From the NCBI GenBank assembly GCA_039990395.1, contig JBDXFZ010000146.1, positions 124,001 to 188,000 on the forward strand: a stretch of 64,000 nucleotides of DNA, read 5' to 3'. How positions within the stretch are numbered: the stretch's first letter is position 1; every line of letters begins with the position of its first letter. The stretch comes from CALINF01 sp039990395. Its GTDB lineage: Bacteria > Pseudomonadota > Gammaproteobacteria > Pseudomonadales > Halieaceae. Shown in pieces: positions 36,291-45,948 of this stretch. The position numbers and the translations under genes were made by a program. The notes beneath the pieces are model-generated. The model did no database searches. It was given only the letters and a program-made list of their open reading frames with translations, and was not told where the DNA came from.

Positions 36291-36564
36291 CCTGCAAGTC
36301 AATCTTTCGAGTCGCTTCTCCGCGCCATTGAGATAGCCCACTCTCGTCGCCAACATAGACAATATTATCGTTCACCACGGCCACGGCTGACGCCCAGGGT
36401 TTGTTGGCATTCACGGTATAGACTTGACCATTGTGTAGAATCAGATCAGCTGGTGTCGTATCCGACCAGGCAAACCGAGCAGTAGACAGTAGGCAAATGA
36501 AAAACAGACCTGAGAAAACCCTTATCAAAGCTGCACTCCTTGGCTCGGTAAGCATCAGGCTCAA
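36291..36564 (-). pseudogene. Amidohydrolase (YtcJ-like) N-terminal fragment
   Basis: The minus-strand frame encodes a signal peptide-like start (VFSGLFFICLLSTARFAWS) and the N-terminal beta sandwich of a YtcJ-type amidohydrolase: ADLILHNGQVYTVNANKPWA, AVAVVNDNIVYVGDESGL, then RKIDLQ near residue 91. A normal protein would continue with a PGFIDTH-type metal motif. Here homology stops within about 10 bp of the RND pump stop codon, and the frame runs on antisense to the pump to 36160. I infer that arrival of the efflux operon removed the rest of the gene. No matching C-terminal part was found at the other side of the operon. Confidence 0.7.
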
Positions 36565-36762
36565 GTTTGACAGTTATGCACGACGAAAGGAATTTGAGGT
36601 GCTGGGGTTTTACGAGGATTTTTGGGCTTCAGGTTTGGTGTATTTGCTGAGTGGAGGAGGGCGGTGGCTTGTGCTGCAGCCGTTGACTTAGGTAAAGCGC
36701 GCATTAGTAATGTAGGTATAATGTGAAGCAGGCGCTGATAAAAATAATGGGGTATAGGTTAT

Positions 36763-39700
36763 ATGAAGAAGAGTTTCCAATTGTTATTTACATTAATAGT
36801 GCTTGCCAGCGCCAGCGCCCCTGTCTTTTCAGCGCCCCAGCCAGCGTGCTCAGATCCAAGTCTGGTGATTACTCTCAAGGGCCAGAGTGGTGTTGATCAG
36901 TGGGCGACAGCATATGATTGCGCGGTCATCGAAGGCGGTTTGTTCATTCAGGATTTGACTGGGGACCTAGTGACTAGTCTCGCCGGCCTGACAAGTCTGC
37001 AGGAGGTAAAAGACAAGGTTTTTTTGGGCGCTAGTGATGGCTTATCCCAGTTAACTAGCCTCCAGGGGCTGGACAACCTTACTGCGGTTGGGTCTCTGCG
37101 GCTTGCGGACATGCCCGAACTTACGGATATTTCGGCGTTGTCTGGATTAAATGCAATCACGTGCACCTCGAATCCCCCCCCCAGGTATACCGATTGCATT
37201 AGTAGCCTTGCGATAGCACGCACGCCGAAATTGACCAGTATTGCTGCGTTGGCGGGGCTTTCTGGAATCGGCACGATAAATGAACTGTCTCTCAGTGGCA
37301 TGCCATTGCTGGCGGATTTGACCGAGTTGAGCAGTCTTCCGCAGGCGACAAACGTTACTATCCGCGATATTCCCCTTGCTACGCCAGCGAATCAGGCTCA
37401 GTTGAACCATTTGACCGGAGTCGCTGATCTTGTGGAGCTATCGTCGCTGCCGGGCGTCTCCAGCTTGCCCGTCAGCACAACGATACGGGCCCTTATACTT
37501 AACGATTTACCTGTTTCCGACCTATCAATATTGAGTAGTTACCCACCAATGAGGCAGGTCAGGTTAAATAGTCTCCCGTTGATCACCGAAGCATCGCTGG
37601 CTTCTATCGCGGGCCTGCCCGACACGAAGCTCGCTGGACTGACGCTAACGCTTGAAAGTCTGAGCGGCTTAACTGACCTGAGTGGTTTGTCAGGGCTTAA
37701 AAATATTCAGACATTGGTAATCACCAGGAATCCAAGCCTGACTAATCTCAGTGGCCTGTCTACGTTAACCTCCATAACTTCCTTGGAGATTTCCAAAAAC
37801 GGCAACTTGTCCTCGCTAATGGGGCTGGACGCACTAAGCACTATCACTCGCAGGCTGATCATTGAGGAGAATCCAGACTTGGTTTCGCTGGACGGGCTTG
37901 ATGCTCTCAGCGGTGTTCTGACTGAGCTCAAGGTGACCGATAATCCTCAGCTTGCTAATGTACGTGCGCTCAGGGGGGTTCAGTCGCTCTCCAGTTTCCT
38001 TTATGTCGTAAAAAACAGCAGCCTCAACGAGTGCGATGTCTTCGGCCCAATTGCAACTGCGACTGGCCCGTCCAAGACCTATATCAGGGATAATGGCGCA
38101 GGCACTGCTTGTGCGGACTCTCAGCAAAACTATATGACTCCCTCCTTGGTTCTTGCGCCGGCAAGTTTTGACTTTGGAGCGATCAATCAGGGAAGTTCTG
38201 CAACGCTTGACGTCACTGTTACAGCTATGGGGTCGCCATCCACAAGGGTTAAGCTGGGCGCTCTAAGTATTACAGATAGTAATAACCCTGCCTGGTTTAC
38301 GATTGATGGACCCTCCACCTGTATTTCTGGACAAAATATCGATAGCGGAGATAGTTGCATCATAACGGTGCGCGTTGCCCCGCTTGGGTTTGGCCCTGAT
38401 CAGGCTGATCTGAGAGTTCCCTATCTCCCCATACCGGTACCTCCCGGAGCGATGTTCGGGCCACTACATGCGTCGTTGACGGTATTGGGAGATGGTCAGC
38501 CCAGCTCCAACCTGACTCCCAGTACCTCGCTGGATTTCGGTCCTGAGACCATAGGTGGCACGTCAGCGCCACAAACCGTCACGGTGACTAACAGTGGCAA
38601 TGCGCCGTTAACCATTGGCAGCATTACCGATGATGACCCCGCGGACTTCCCGCTCAGTAACAACTGTGGTGGCACGCTGGCCGCGGGTGCGACCTGCGAC
38701 ATTACGGTCAACTTTACGCCCACCCGACGTGGGAACATAAGCGGCACCCTGACACTCAATTCGAGCGCCGCTGTATCACCCCAAAAACTTGTGCTCACCG
38801 GGATCGGTAATGCTCCGGCCGCCTTAGCGGTGAATCCTGCAAGTCTCGACTTCGCCGGTGTGGCGACAGGTTCGTCTACCATACTTCCGGCAACGATAAG
38901 CAACACGGGTGATGATGACCTCGTTATTGGCCAGGCTACATTCAGTAATCCTGACTTTAGTTTCAATAGCGATGCCTGTTCCGGACAGACCCTGGCGGCG
39001 GGTCAGACTTGCTCGATCGCAGTGAGGTTTGCGCCCTCATCTGTAGCGACTATCGCTGGAAATCTTTCTATTGCATCAAATGACGCTGCATCACCCGCTA
39101 GTATTCCCCTTGCCGGTATCGGTGAAGAGCCTGCCGCATTGCAGGCTTCCCCGGCGAATCTGAATTTTGGCGAGGTAGACCTCGGTAGCTCAAGTGACCT
39201 GCCTGTAACGCTTACCAACACTGGCGGACCTGTGACGAGTGTGGTTATAAACAGTGTCGCAGCAAACGCAGCTGACTATACCGTAGTCAGCGATGCCTGT
39301 AGTGGGCAGACACTCGCTGGAGGTGCTTCCTGCGCATTGACCGTGCGCTTCACGCCTTCGGTGCCAGGCCCCGACAATGCCAGCTTGGTGCTTCAACACT
39401 CCCTGACTGCGTCTTCGCCGACAAACGTGGGCCTGGTTGGCTCCGGTGGAACGCCTGTCGCCTACATCAACCCGAGTAGTATCGATTTCGGAGATGTCCA
39501 GATAAATACACCGTCGGCAGCGACTGTGGTGACTGTTGGAGACGCAAGCGCCTCTGACCTCGCGATCAGCGCCATTGTCTCCAATGCTTCGGCGTTCCAG
39601 ATCAGCAATGACACCTGTACGGGACAGACGGTGATCAGTGGCAATACCTGCACATTTGAAGTAACCGCGCTGCCCACTGCATTGGGCGGTATCAGCGGGG

Positions 39701-40185
39701 CGATATCAGTTGTATCCGACAGTGGTTCTTCACCAGACAAGGTGACGCTGCTTGCCAATGGTGTGGCGGCCGCAACAGTGCGCGTTAGCAGCTCGTCGCT
39801 GACATATACGGGTGTTGCGGTGGGCGGCAGTGCCACCCAGTCGGCGACACTCACCAACAGTGGCGGCTTCGATCTCATCCTGGGACAGCTGACAGTGTCG
39901 GGCTCAACGGCCTTTGGCCTAGGTGGTGATAGCTGCTCTACCCAGACGCTCGCACCGGGCGCCTCGTGCACCGTGTCTGTCGACTATAGCCGGACGACGA
40001 TAGCGGGTGATTCGGGTTCATTAAGCATTCCGTCCAGCGCGCCGCAGTCTCCGGATGTGGTGCCTCTGAGCGCTCCCGCCATTGCAGCAGCAAAGGTGCC
40101 TGTGATGGGTAATCTGTTCCTGCTGTTATTGGGATTCCTTATGGTCATAACGGTGGGCGTTTATCAGGGTTCCAGGCGGGCTTAG
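36763..40185 (+). CDS. Secreted LRR and ASH (choice-of-anchor D) repeat protein with C-terminal anchor
   Basis: A 1140-residue exported protein. A signal peptide (about residues 1-23) is followed by a leucine-rich/receptor-L-like region (about 45-440; units such as LSGLSTLTSITSLEISKNGN). Six repeats of an ASH/choice-of-anchor-D immunoglobulin-like domain start near 459, 583, 686, 791, 899 and 1005 (pattern SLDFGxxxxG..., TLTNTG, CSGQTLAxGxxC). The last 30 residues, VPVMGNLFLLLLGFLMVITV and then GVYQGSRRA, form a hydrophobic helix plus basic tail like IPTL/PEP-CTERM sorting signals. It is probably a surface adhesin or binding protein. A C9 tract at 37174 lies in frame in the LRR part. Confidence 0.85.
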   Translation: MKKSFQLLFTLIVLASASAPVFSAPQPACSDPSLVITLKGQSGVDQWATAYDCAVIEGGLFIQDLTGDLVTSLAGLTSLQEVKDKVFLGASDGLSQLTSLQGLDNLTAVGSLRLADMPELTDISALSGLNAITCTSNPPPRYTDCISSLAIARTPKLTSIAALAGLSGIGTINELSLSGMPLLADLTELSSLPQATNVTIRDIPLATPANQAQLNHLTGVADLVELSSLPGVSSLPVSTTIRALILNDLPVSDLSILSSYPPMRQVRLNSLPLITEASLASIAGLPDTKLAGLTLTLESLSGLTDLSGLSGLKNIQTLVITRNPSLTNLSGLSTLTSITSLEISKNGNLSSLMGLDALSTITRRLIIEENPDLVSLDGLDALSGVLTELKVTDNPQLANVRALRGVQSLSSFLYVVKNSSLNECDVFGPIATATGPSKTYIRDNGAGTACADSQQNYMTPSLVLAPASFDFGAINQGSSATLDVTVTAMGSPSTRVKLGALSITDSNNPAWFTIDGPSTCISGQNIDSGDSCIITVRVAPLGFGPDQADLRVPYLPIPVPPGAMFGPLHASLTVLGDGQPSSNLTPSTSLDFGPETIGGTSAPQTVTVTNSGNAPLTIGSITDDDPADFPLSNNCGGTLAAGATCDITVNFTPTRRGNISGTLTLNSSAAVSPQKLVLTGIGNAPAALAVNPASLDFAGVATGSSTILPATISNTGDDDLVIGQATFSNPDFSFNSDACSGQTLAAGQTCSIAVRFAPSSVATIAGNLSIASNDAASPASIPLAGIGEEPAALQASPANLNFGEVDLGSSSDLPVTLTNTGGPVTSVVINSVAANAADYTVVSDACSGQTLAGGASCALTVRFTPSVPGPDNASLVLQHSLTASSPTNVGLVGSGGTPVAYINPSSIDFGDVQINTPSAATVVTVGDASASDLAISAIVSNASAFQISNDTCTGQTVISGNTCTFEVTALPTALGGISGAISVVSDSGSSPDKVTLLANGVAAATVRVSSSSLTYTGVAVGGSATQSATLTNSGGFDLILGQLTVSGSTAFGLGGDSCSTQTLAPGASCTVSVDYSRTTIAGDSGSLSIPSSAPQSPDVVPLSAPAIAAAKVPVMGNLFLLLLGFLMVITVGVYQGSRRA
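37174..37182 (+). repeat. Poly-C(9) tract inside the surface-protein gene
   Basis: Nine consecutive C encode Pro138-Pro140 of the LRR/ASH protein. Homopolymer tracts of this length near the start of surface-protein genes can slip and switch expression. Only one allele is visible here, and it is in frame. Confidence 0.5.
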
Positions 40186-40508
40186 ATTGCAATAGCTCTG
40201 CTCGTAAACGGCATTTTGGTGATTGGTTGGATCAGGCTAGGGCGGGGGCTTTAGCCGCAGCGATGGATCGTACGTTAGCGGGCTTTTGCTGCGCCAAGCT
40301 CTAGAAGCCTACTGACTATGCGTAAAGAATCCCACCCACAAAGACGATAGCTGCAGTATCTATAGCTTCATGAATCCATAGGAGTTGGCCGCCCTTGCAG
40401 ATTCGAATCTGGGTCGAGTTTTTATTCTCGTAGCGATAAGCCGACGCATCCTAAGCGATTGTCCGGACCGAACTTCCGAACCGTGGCCGATCTAAAGTTA
40501 CCGTCGGT
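40186..40508. other. Intergenic region between convergent genes
   Basis: No gene or tRNA is seen. It contains a perfect 12-bp palindrome, AGATTCGAATCT (40399-40410), of no evident role. Transcription from both sides presumably ends here, but I cannot point to a strong GC hairpin plus T-run. Confidence 0.4.
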
Positions 40509-42149
40509 CTACTCGATCAGAATAACACCCACTTCTTCGGCATACTCACCCCAGGCTTGTTGCAGCTCGGCCAGTAATTCCGGATTTGCCAGGGCCAAGT
40601 TGTTTGTCTCGCCGGGGTCTTTAACTACATTGAACAGCCGCCATTTGCCATCGCCATAGGGGGGAGCTACCGTGACAGCCTTGTAATCGCCATGCCGCAT
40701 CCATTTACCATTTTGCATTTCACCGCCTACATAGGCCTCTTTGCCGTAAACAGTTTCGGCCTTCCCAGCCAGTACTGGGCGCAATGACTTACCTCTCAAG
40801 GGCTCCGGTTTACGACCCATATATCTTTCCGGGTGATCGACGGCTGCAAAGTCGAGAAGCGTGGGCATGATATCCCAGACATATGTAAATGCGCTGCTCT
40901 GTGCTCCCGTCTTGATGCCCGGGCCAGCAATAATCAGCGGAGATCGGATCCCACCTTCTCCAACAGTCATTTTAAAGAGATCCAGCGGGCCAGCACTGGC
41001 TGATCCCCAGCCGATACCATAAGCATAGTGGGACATTGGATGCCCAATATTTCCACTGCTGTTATCGAATTGGGAGAACCATTCGCTTCCTTCATTGCCT
41101 GGATAATCCTCGCTCGACCATGGGTTGGGGCCGTTGTCTGACAAGAACAGAACGATGGTGTTATCCAGTTCGCCAATGTCATCGAGGAAATGCAGAATTC
41201 GCCCAGTGTGGTAGTCCATGTTGCTAACGATGCCAGCGTAAACCTCCATGCCTCTTGATTGCTGTGCTTTTGCAGCGTCATCAAGAGATTCCCAATCGGG
41301 TAGCATTGGATGCTTGCTGGGTTCAGGTGCGTCCTTGGCAACAAGGCCCATATCCCGGGCTGTCTTTGCCCTTTTCGATTTTAAAGCCTGATAGCCTTCA
41401 TCGTATGCACCCTCGTACAAGCTCAACCACGGTTCGGGTACATGCAGTGGGTCGTGTGGCGCTGTGAAAGCCATGTAAGCAAAGAATGGCTTACCGGTTC
41501 CCCTCCCATCGCGAATTGATTGCATAAGGAAATCGGCAAAGCTGCGGGTGGCGTAAAAGTTATCGGGTAGAGAGTTGAGCTTCTTGTCATTGTGTACGTA
41601 ATCGGCAACCTCCTCATGAACTGCCAACATACCAAACATGTCACTCCAGTAGCTGGCGCCGCCAAACAACATGCTGAAAGATTCATCAAAACCCCGATCG
41701 TGGGGGTAGCTGCCAGGGTCGTGGCCAAGATGCCATTTACCTGCCATGTAAGTGTTGTAACCCCCCTCGCGCAGGTTTTCCGCAAGGGAGACGACGCGCT
41801 TGTTCAGGTGGCCCTCATAGCCAGGCTTGCCTTTCTGATTGGGGGCAAGCATTTCCCCCATATTCCCTAGTCCAGCGAGGTGATTGTCGGTTCCCGACAG
41901 TAGCATCGAGCGGGTTGGTGAGCAGCTGACTGAAACGTGGAAGTCGGTAAACAGCGTGCCACGGCTTGCCAGAGCATCTATATTTGGTGTTGATATCTCG
42001 CTACCGAATGCGCCGACATCTGTCCATCCCATGTCATCAACCATGATCAGCAAAATGTTGGGCTTGTTGCCAACAGGCGCATCAGTGCCCGCCTGAATGC
42101 ACGCTGACAACAATGCTAGAAATATTGAAGCAATTCTGTAATTTCTCAT
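40509..42149 (-). CDS. Sulfatase (type I arylsulfatase-like), copy 2, probable lipoprotein
   Basis: A 546-residue sulfatase. The signal region contains LLSAC (Cys17), a plausible lipobox, so it may be membrane-anchored. The catalytic N-terminal strand is NILLIMVDDMGWTDVG, and Cys76 in CSPTRSMLLSG is the formylglycine site. Later motifs are MAGKWHLGH and LFLSDNGPNPW. Length and motif order match arylsulfatases of the S1_4-like group in marine bacteria. The substrate is not predictable by eye. It is clearly different from the copy at 23861 (signature CTPSRS), so the two are not a recent duplication. Confidence 0.93.
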   Translation of the reverse strand: MRNYRIASIFLALLSACIQAGTDAPVGNKPNILLIMVDDMGWTDVGAFGSEISTPNIDALASRGTLFTDFHVSVSCSPTRSMLLSGTDNHLAGLGNMGEMLAPNQKGKPGYEGHLNKRVVSLAENLREGGYNTYMAGKWHLGHDPGSYPHDRGFDESFSMLFGGASYWSDMFGMLAVHEEVADYVHNDKKLNSLPDNFYATRSFADFLMQSIRDGRGTGKPFFAYMAFTAPHDPLHVPEPWLSLYEGAYDEGYQALKSKRAKTARDMGLVAKDAPEPSKHPMLPDWESLDDAAKAQQSRGMEVYAGIVSNMDYHTGRILHFLDDIGELDNTIVLFLSDNGPNPWSSEDYPGNEGSEWFSQFDNSSGNIGHPMSHYAYGIGWGSASAGPLDLFKMTVGEGGIRSPLIIAGPGIKTGAQSSAFTYVWDIMPTLLDFAAVDHPERYMGRKPEPLRGKSLRPVLAGKAETVYGKEAYVGGEMQNGKWMRHGDYKAVTVAPPYGDGKWRLFNVVKDPGETNNLALANPELLAELQQAWGEYAEEVGVILIE

Positions 42150-42250
42150 GGCTACCTTGTGTTGAGCAAAGAATCAAAAACTTTATTCTACTGAACGCCT
42201 AATCTATCCGATCGACCTAGATCAATAAATTCGAAGATACATGCTAGTCA

Positions 42251-42358
42251 GCATTACCGAAATCTCAGGATCAGTGCGTTTGCAGAATGAAGTAGGGCAG
42301 TTGCTTGGGAAATGGAGCTCGAGTTCATCGGCTTGTAAGAGTTAACTTGTCAGGACTA
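42251..42358. repeat. Dispersed repeat D, copy 1
   Basis: About 105 bp, from GAAATCTCAGGATCAGTGCG to GAGTTAACTTGTCAGG, is repeated with point differences at 56056-56162. Both copies end in the TTAACTTGTC motif. It lies in the 465-bp gap 42150-42614, which otherwise shows only an AAATCTGTCCCCTTTCC stretch of the kind often found beside transposon remnants. Confidence 0.6.
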
Positions 42359-42614
42359 AAATAAATCTGTCCCCTTTCCACAAATGGCGCGGTGACTTGG
42401 ATTCAAGCGAGAGTAAAGCGAGAAGGCGTAGGAGATGATATTGGGAGGGAACCTGTGGCGTTTAGAAGTGCTTATGGCCCGACTCTAGCATTCTGGGCCA
42501 GTTAACTAGTAAGCACCTTCAACGCAGTTTGGGCGTGCTTCATCTCATCAAGCCCCTATACTTATGGTAGAAGAGCCCAACTACATACGAGTTCTCAATA
42601 CGGTAAAGATATCT

Positions 42615-43541
42615 ATGGAGCGATCCAGTGCTACAAGCTCGAACCTCCTGATCGCTTGGTTAATGGCCCTGGCAGCCACATCAAGCTTTGCGACAGAGCC
42701 AATGCTGAATGACAAATATTGGAATCATGGGTCTGACAACTGCTCGATGAATACCGATCCAGCCATTGAGATCTATTCCTACTCCCCCACCAGCTTTATT
42801 CTCCGACAGAACAAGTGTCTGAGCTACGAGGCACCATTCATGTATGTATTTATTGGGGACGAGAGGGCACTGCTGATCGACACCGGGGCAACGGAGAACC
42901 CAACAAATTTTCCTCTATACGACTCAGTGCGGGCGCTTATTGGAGACAAGAAGTTATTGGTTGTGCATTCTCACGGCCATCGAGATCACCGCAGTGCGGA
43001 CATCCAATTCAGAGATATCGATGGCGTAGCGCTTGTCGATACGCACTTACCAGCATTGATCGAAAAATTGTCGATAAGCGCATGGCCCAAAGGCCAGGGT
43101 TTGATTGATCTTGGGAATCGTAAGCTGGTTGTTATACCCAGCCCCGGGCATCAGGAGGAGGCAATCTCTCTCTACGACCCACAGACACAGTGGTTGCTAA
43201 CCGGCGATACACTCTACCCAGGGCTTATCTACGTTAAAGACTGGAACGATTTCCGAAACAGCATTGCACGCCTGTCGAGATTTGCTGAGACACACACGGT
43301 GAGCGCGGTAATGGGCGCGCACATCGAGGCAAAAAGTGAGTACGGGGAATACTATTCAGTAGGGACCGTATACCAACCAGATGAAGCGAGTCTGCCATTA
43401 GCACCGGATACACTAACAAAGATAAACGCACAGCTGCAGCAGTTGCCAAAGGCAAAAACAGTCGAAACAGGCAGACTTAGAGTTATTCCAATGAACTTCT
43501 TACAGCGAAAACTATCTGACTTCGGCAGACTAGCGAACTAA
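42615..43541 (+). CDS. Exported metallo-beta-lactamase-fold hydrolase
   Basis: A 308-residue MBL-fold protein. From ATG 42615 it has a signal peptide (MERSSATSSNLLIAWLMALA, then ATSSFA). The zinc motif HSHGHRDH starts at His118 (His120, His122, Asp124, His125). Further ligands lie in the SPGHQEE and LTGDTLYPG segments. These are the features of a dinuclear zinc hydrolase of the glyoxalase-II/lactonase type; a true beta-lactamase function is not indicated. An upstream in-frame ATG at 42564 would add 17 residues before the signal peptide. Confidence 0.88.
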   Translation: MERSSATSSNLLIAWLMALAATSSFATEPMLNDKYWNHGSDNCSMNTDPAIEIYSYSPTSFILRQNKCLSYEAPFMYVFIGDERALLIDTGATENPTNFPLYDSVRALIGDKKLLVVHSHGHRDHRSADIQFRDIDGVALVDTHLPALIEKLSISAWPKGQGLIDLGNRKLVVIPSPGHQEEAISLYDPQTQWLLTGDTLYPGLIYVKDWNDFRNSIARLSRFAETHTVSAVMGAHIEAKSEYGEYYSVGTVYQPDEASLPLAPDTLTKINAQLQQLPKAKTVETGRLRVIPMNFLQRKLSDFGRLAN

Positions 43542-43635
43542 CGGATCGTCCATTCAGCGAACGCACTGACTCCTCGATCACGATAGTGTGGATCTTCACT
43601 GTCTCGGTGGCTTGACGTCACAGTAACCTCTCCCG

Positions 43636-45453
43636 CTATTGCCATTCTTCAGGAACAGGGACTTCCAATAGAATGTGATCAGGCCTGGGGGATTTCAAGT
43701 TGACTCTATCAACCAATGATTGCCAACGAGGGTCACTGTGAAGTGGCGTTAGCAAGATATCTTCAGTTACACGCCAGTCGAGCTCTCCCGCTTCGATCGA
43801 CATACTACTTAGTGTATGGAATGCCAAATCGACATCTCCTCTCATTGAGTAAACCAAGGCAAACACTAGCGGGGTAATTCTCTCGTTCGTTGTCATCTCC
43901 TGCAAAACTTGCTGCGACTCTTCTTCGCGGCCGAGGCCTTGTAGAGCAACTGAAGTGACTGGTAACCGAAATTCGTCCAGTGATTCCTTGGCAGCCGTGT
44001 CAAGTGCGCTATCGTGTTGACCGTCCATCAGCAGGGCTAGTGCCAGATATCCGTTTCCGCCGTCAATGCCGGCGCTCAATGTAAGAGCGGTGTTCAAAAC
44101 GCCTATAGCCTTTCTGTACTGTCCATCATTCAGATAGTCCTGACCGAGACTCCAATGAGACTGAGCGTCCACCGGTCTCTTTTCAACCCAATACTCTCCG
44201 AGTTTGATTAGCAACTCATCACGGCCCAATTGTCGCAGCAATTCACCCGCGATACTGACCTTGATGAAGGGGTCATCGGTGAGATCAATAGCTTTCTGAA
44301 TGTAGATAGCCGCTTGCTCAAGATCTTCATCCCATCGTAGCGCCATCCATCCCATACGATCGTATACTTCAGCCGACTCTGGCCTGATTTCTGCGGCGCG
44401 CCGATTTGCATCACGAGAGAGCTTTAATGCTTCTTCCCTGGGGGCCACCTCCCAGATGACTTGCCTCTGATAGATATCTCCAAGCATGAACCATGCCTGA
44501 AAGTAGTTTGGATCGATGAATACAGCACGGGTAAGCAAATCAATAATATTGTCGCTGTCGCTCGGGTTCGCCTGCCTAAACAAGAATGTTGCCTGCAAAT
44601 ACAGCGTGTACGCTTCAGGATTCCTTTCCACAGGCTCTTTTCGAAGGTCAGTCAAGCTGCTCTGCAGGTTCTGTACTACCTCGCTAGCGATGTCATCCTG
44701 AATTGCGAAAATGTCATCAAATACACGATCGTAATTCTCAGACCAAAGATGCGAATCGGTGCGTGCATCGATAAACTGAACAGTCACTCGCAGTTGATCA
44801 CCAGCCATGCGAATGGAACCTTCCAGAATGTGGGTAACATTTAGTCGTTTGGCTATTTCAACAGCCTGCAGATTCTCATGGCGTAGGTTAAATGTAGAGG
44901 TGCGTGATGCCACCCTTAGGTCAGGCACCTTAGCCAGAAGGTTCAAAATTTCTTCTGCAAACCCGTCCGACAGGTACTGTTGGTCAGAAAGTTGTGACAT
45001 ATCGGTAAAGGGCAATACAGCGACCGACTCTTGTCGGTAGCTTTCTAAACGTTCGCGTGAAAGAGTCGTCTCTGCAGTTTCCTGTACTAGGTCAGCATCT
45101 CGCTTAGGATCGAGAACAAACTTATCGAAAGCGAACAGACCTACCGCCAATGCCAATCCTAGCATTATCATGCTGTCGAGTACTCGTGAATTCCTGGGCT
45201 TGATCAGATCACCCAACCCTTGATCACTATCGCGCTTCAGACCAGACGGGGTTAACTCGAAGACCCAAGCACCGACTAGCGCTGGTGCAAACCCTACTGC
45301 GAGAATTATGACTATCAAACGCGTCGCTGAGTTGTCGAAACCAAATAGGGGGAAAATGGTTTCAGCTACCTGAACGATGAGCCAGGCGGCAACCACATAG
45401 GTGGCACCTACGCGAATCACGTTGCGCCTCTTTAGCTCACTAATAAAAGACAA
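43636..45453 (-). CDS. TolB/FlgO-like and TPR membrane protein, copy 3
   Basis: A 605-residue paralogue of the proteins at 8668 and 18413. The start MSFISELKRRNVIRVGATYV uses TTG with GAGGAAG eight bases upstream. Two membrane segments (about 16-36 and 43-65) and a third (about 93-112) are followed by a TolB/FlgO-like domain (SVAVLPFTDMSQLSDQQYLS to RVFDDIFAIQDD) and TPR-like helices. It is closest to copy 1 at the N-terminus. Function is not established; probably an inner-membrane scaffold. Confidence 0.85.
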   Translation of the reverse strand: MSFISELKRRNVIRVGATYVVAAWLIVQVAETIFPLFGFDNSATRLIVIILAVGFAPALVGAWVFELTPSGLKRDSDQGLGDLIKPRNSRVLDSMIMLGLALAVGLFAFDKFVLDPKRDADLVQETAETTLSRERLESYRQESVAVLPFTDMSQLSDQQYLSDGFAEEILNLLAKVPDLRVASRTSTFNLRHENLQAVEIAKRLNVTHILEGSIRMAGDQLRVTVQFIDARTDSHLWSENYDRVFDDIFAIQDDIASEVVQNLQSSLTDLRKEPVERNPEAYTLYLQATFLFRQANPSDSDNIIDLLTRAVFIDPNYFQAWFMLGDIYQRQVIWEVAPREEALKLSRDANRRAAEIRPESAEVYDRMGWMALRWDEDLEQAAIYIQKAIDLTDDPFIKVSIAGELLRQLGRDELLIKLGEYWVEKRPVDAQSHWSLGQDYLNDGQYRKAIGVLNTALTLSAGIDGGNGYLALALLMDGQHDSALDTAAKESLDEFRLPVTSVALQGLGREEESQQVLQEMTTNERITPLVFALVYSMRGDVDLAFHTLSSMSIEAGELDWRVTEDILLTPLHSDPRWQSLVDRVNLKSPRPDHILLEVPVPEEWQ

Positions 45454-45560
45454 AATTCAGCTTCCTCGCCGCACTGTCTGCTATCCCTGCCAATATGTTC
45501 TTCATTTATTGTAGCTTCGCAGCAGGCTGCTGCAAGGAGCGACCGTAGTGGGTCAGTATT

Positions 45561-45794
45561 ATGCCGGATCCGTTGCGCAAGGAAGCGAGATTACCGACGT
45601 ATCGCATACATGATCTGCGACACCAAGCTTCGTGTATGCTGGTGTACTCTGGACGCACGCTCTTTGAAGTGCAGCAAGTCTTGGGGCATGCAGATCCGCG
45701 TGTTACGCAGCGCTATGCCCATATGAGCACTGAGACGATGCAGGACGCAGCCAACTCGATTGATGATGTTCTGAACCGGGTTGGATCTCAGTAA
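45561..45794 (+). pseudogene. Tyrosine recombinase C-terminal fragment
   Basis: A 77-residue frame with the end of a XerC/D or phage-type integrase: IHDLRHQAS (the H-x-x-R box), VLGHADPRVTQRYAHMS (second His and the nucleophilic Tyr). The first catalytic Arg, the Lys and the whole N-terminal domain are missing, and an in-frame TAG lies five codons upstream of the ATG. It belongs to a different recombinase type from the fragment at 23255. It stands at the left edge of the repeat-delimited gene array. Confidence 0.8.
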
Positions 45795-45948
45795 CAGCGT
45801 TCTAACGGATATCGGCCCAGCCCATGTGGTTGTGGTCGGTGTTCGTATTCTCTTGTGACTACCACTCTGTAGCCCCCATACACTCCCCCTGGGCCCAATT
45901 TACATACAGCATGCCCTGTCTGAATTTTGCTGTCGCGGGCGATGCTTT

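Noticed and set aside
40381..40430. Possible tRNA remnant (AGATTCGAATCT resembles a T-loop)
   Set aside because: No acceptor stem, anticodon arm or CCA end can be drawn around it; it is simply a short palindrome.
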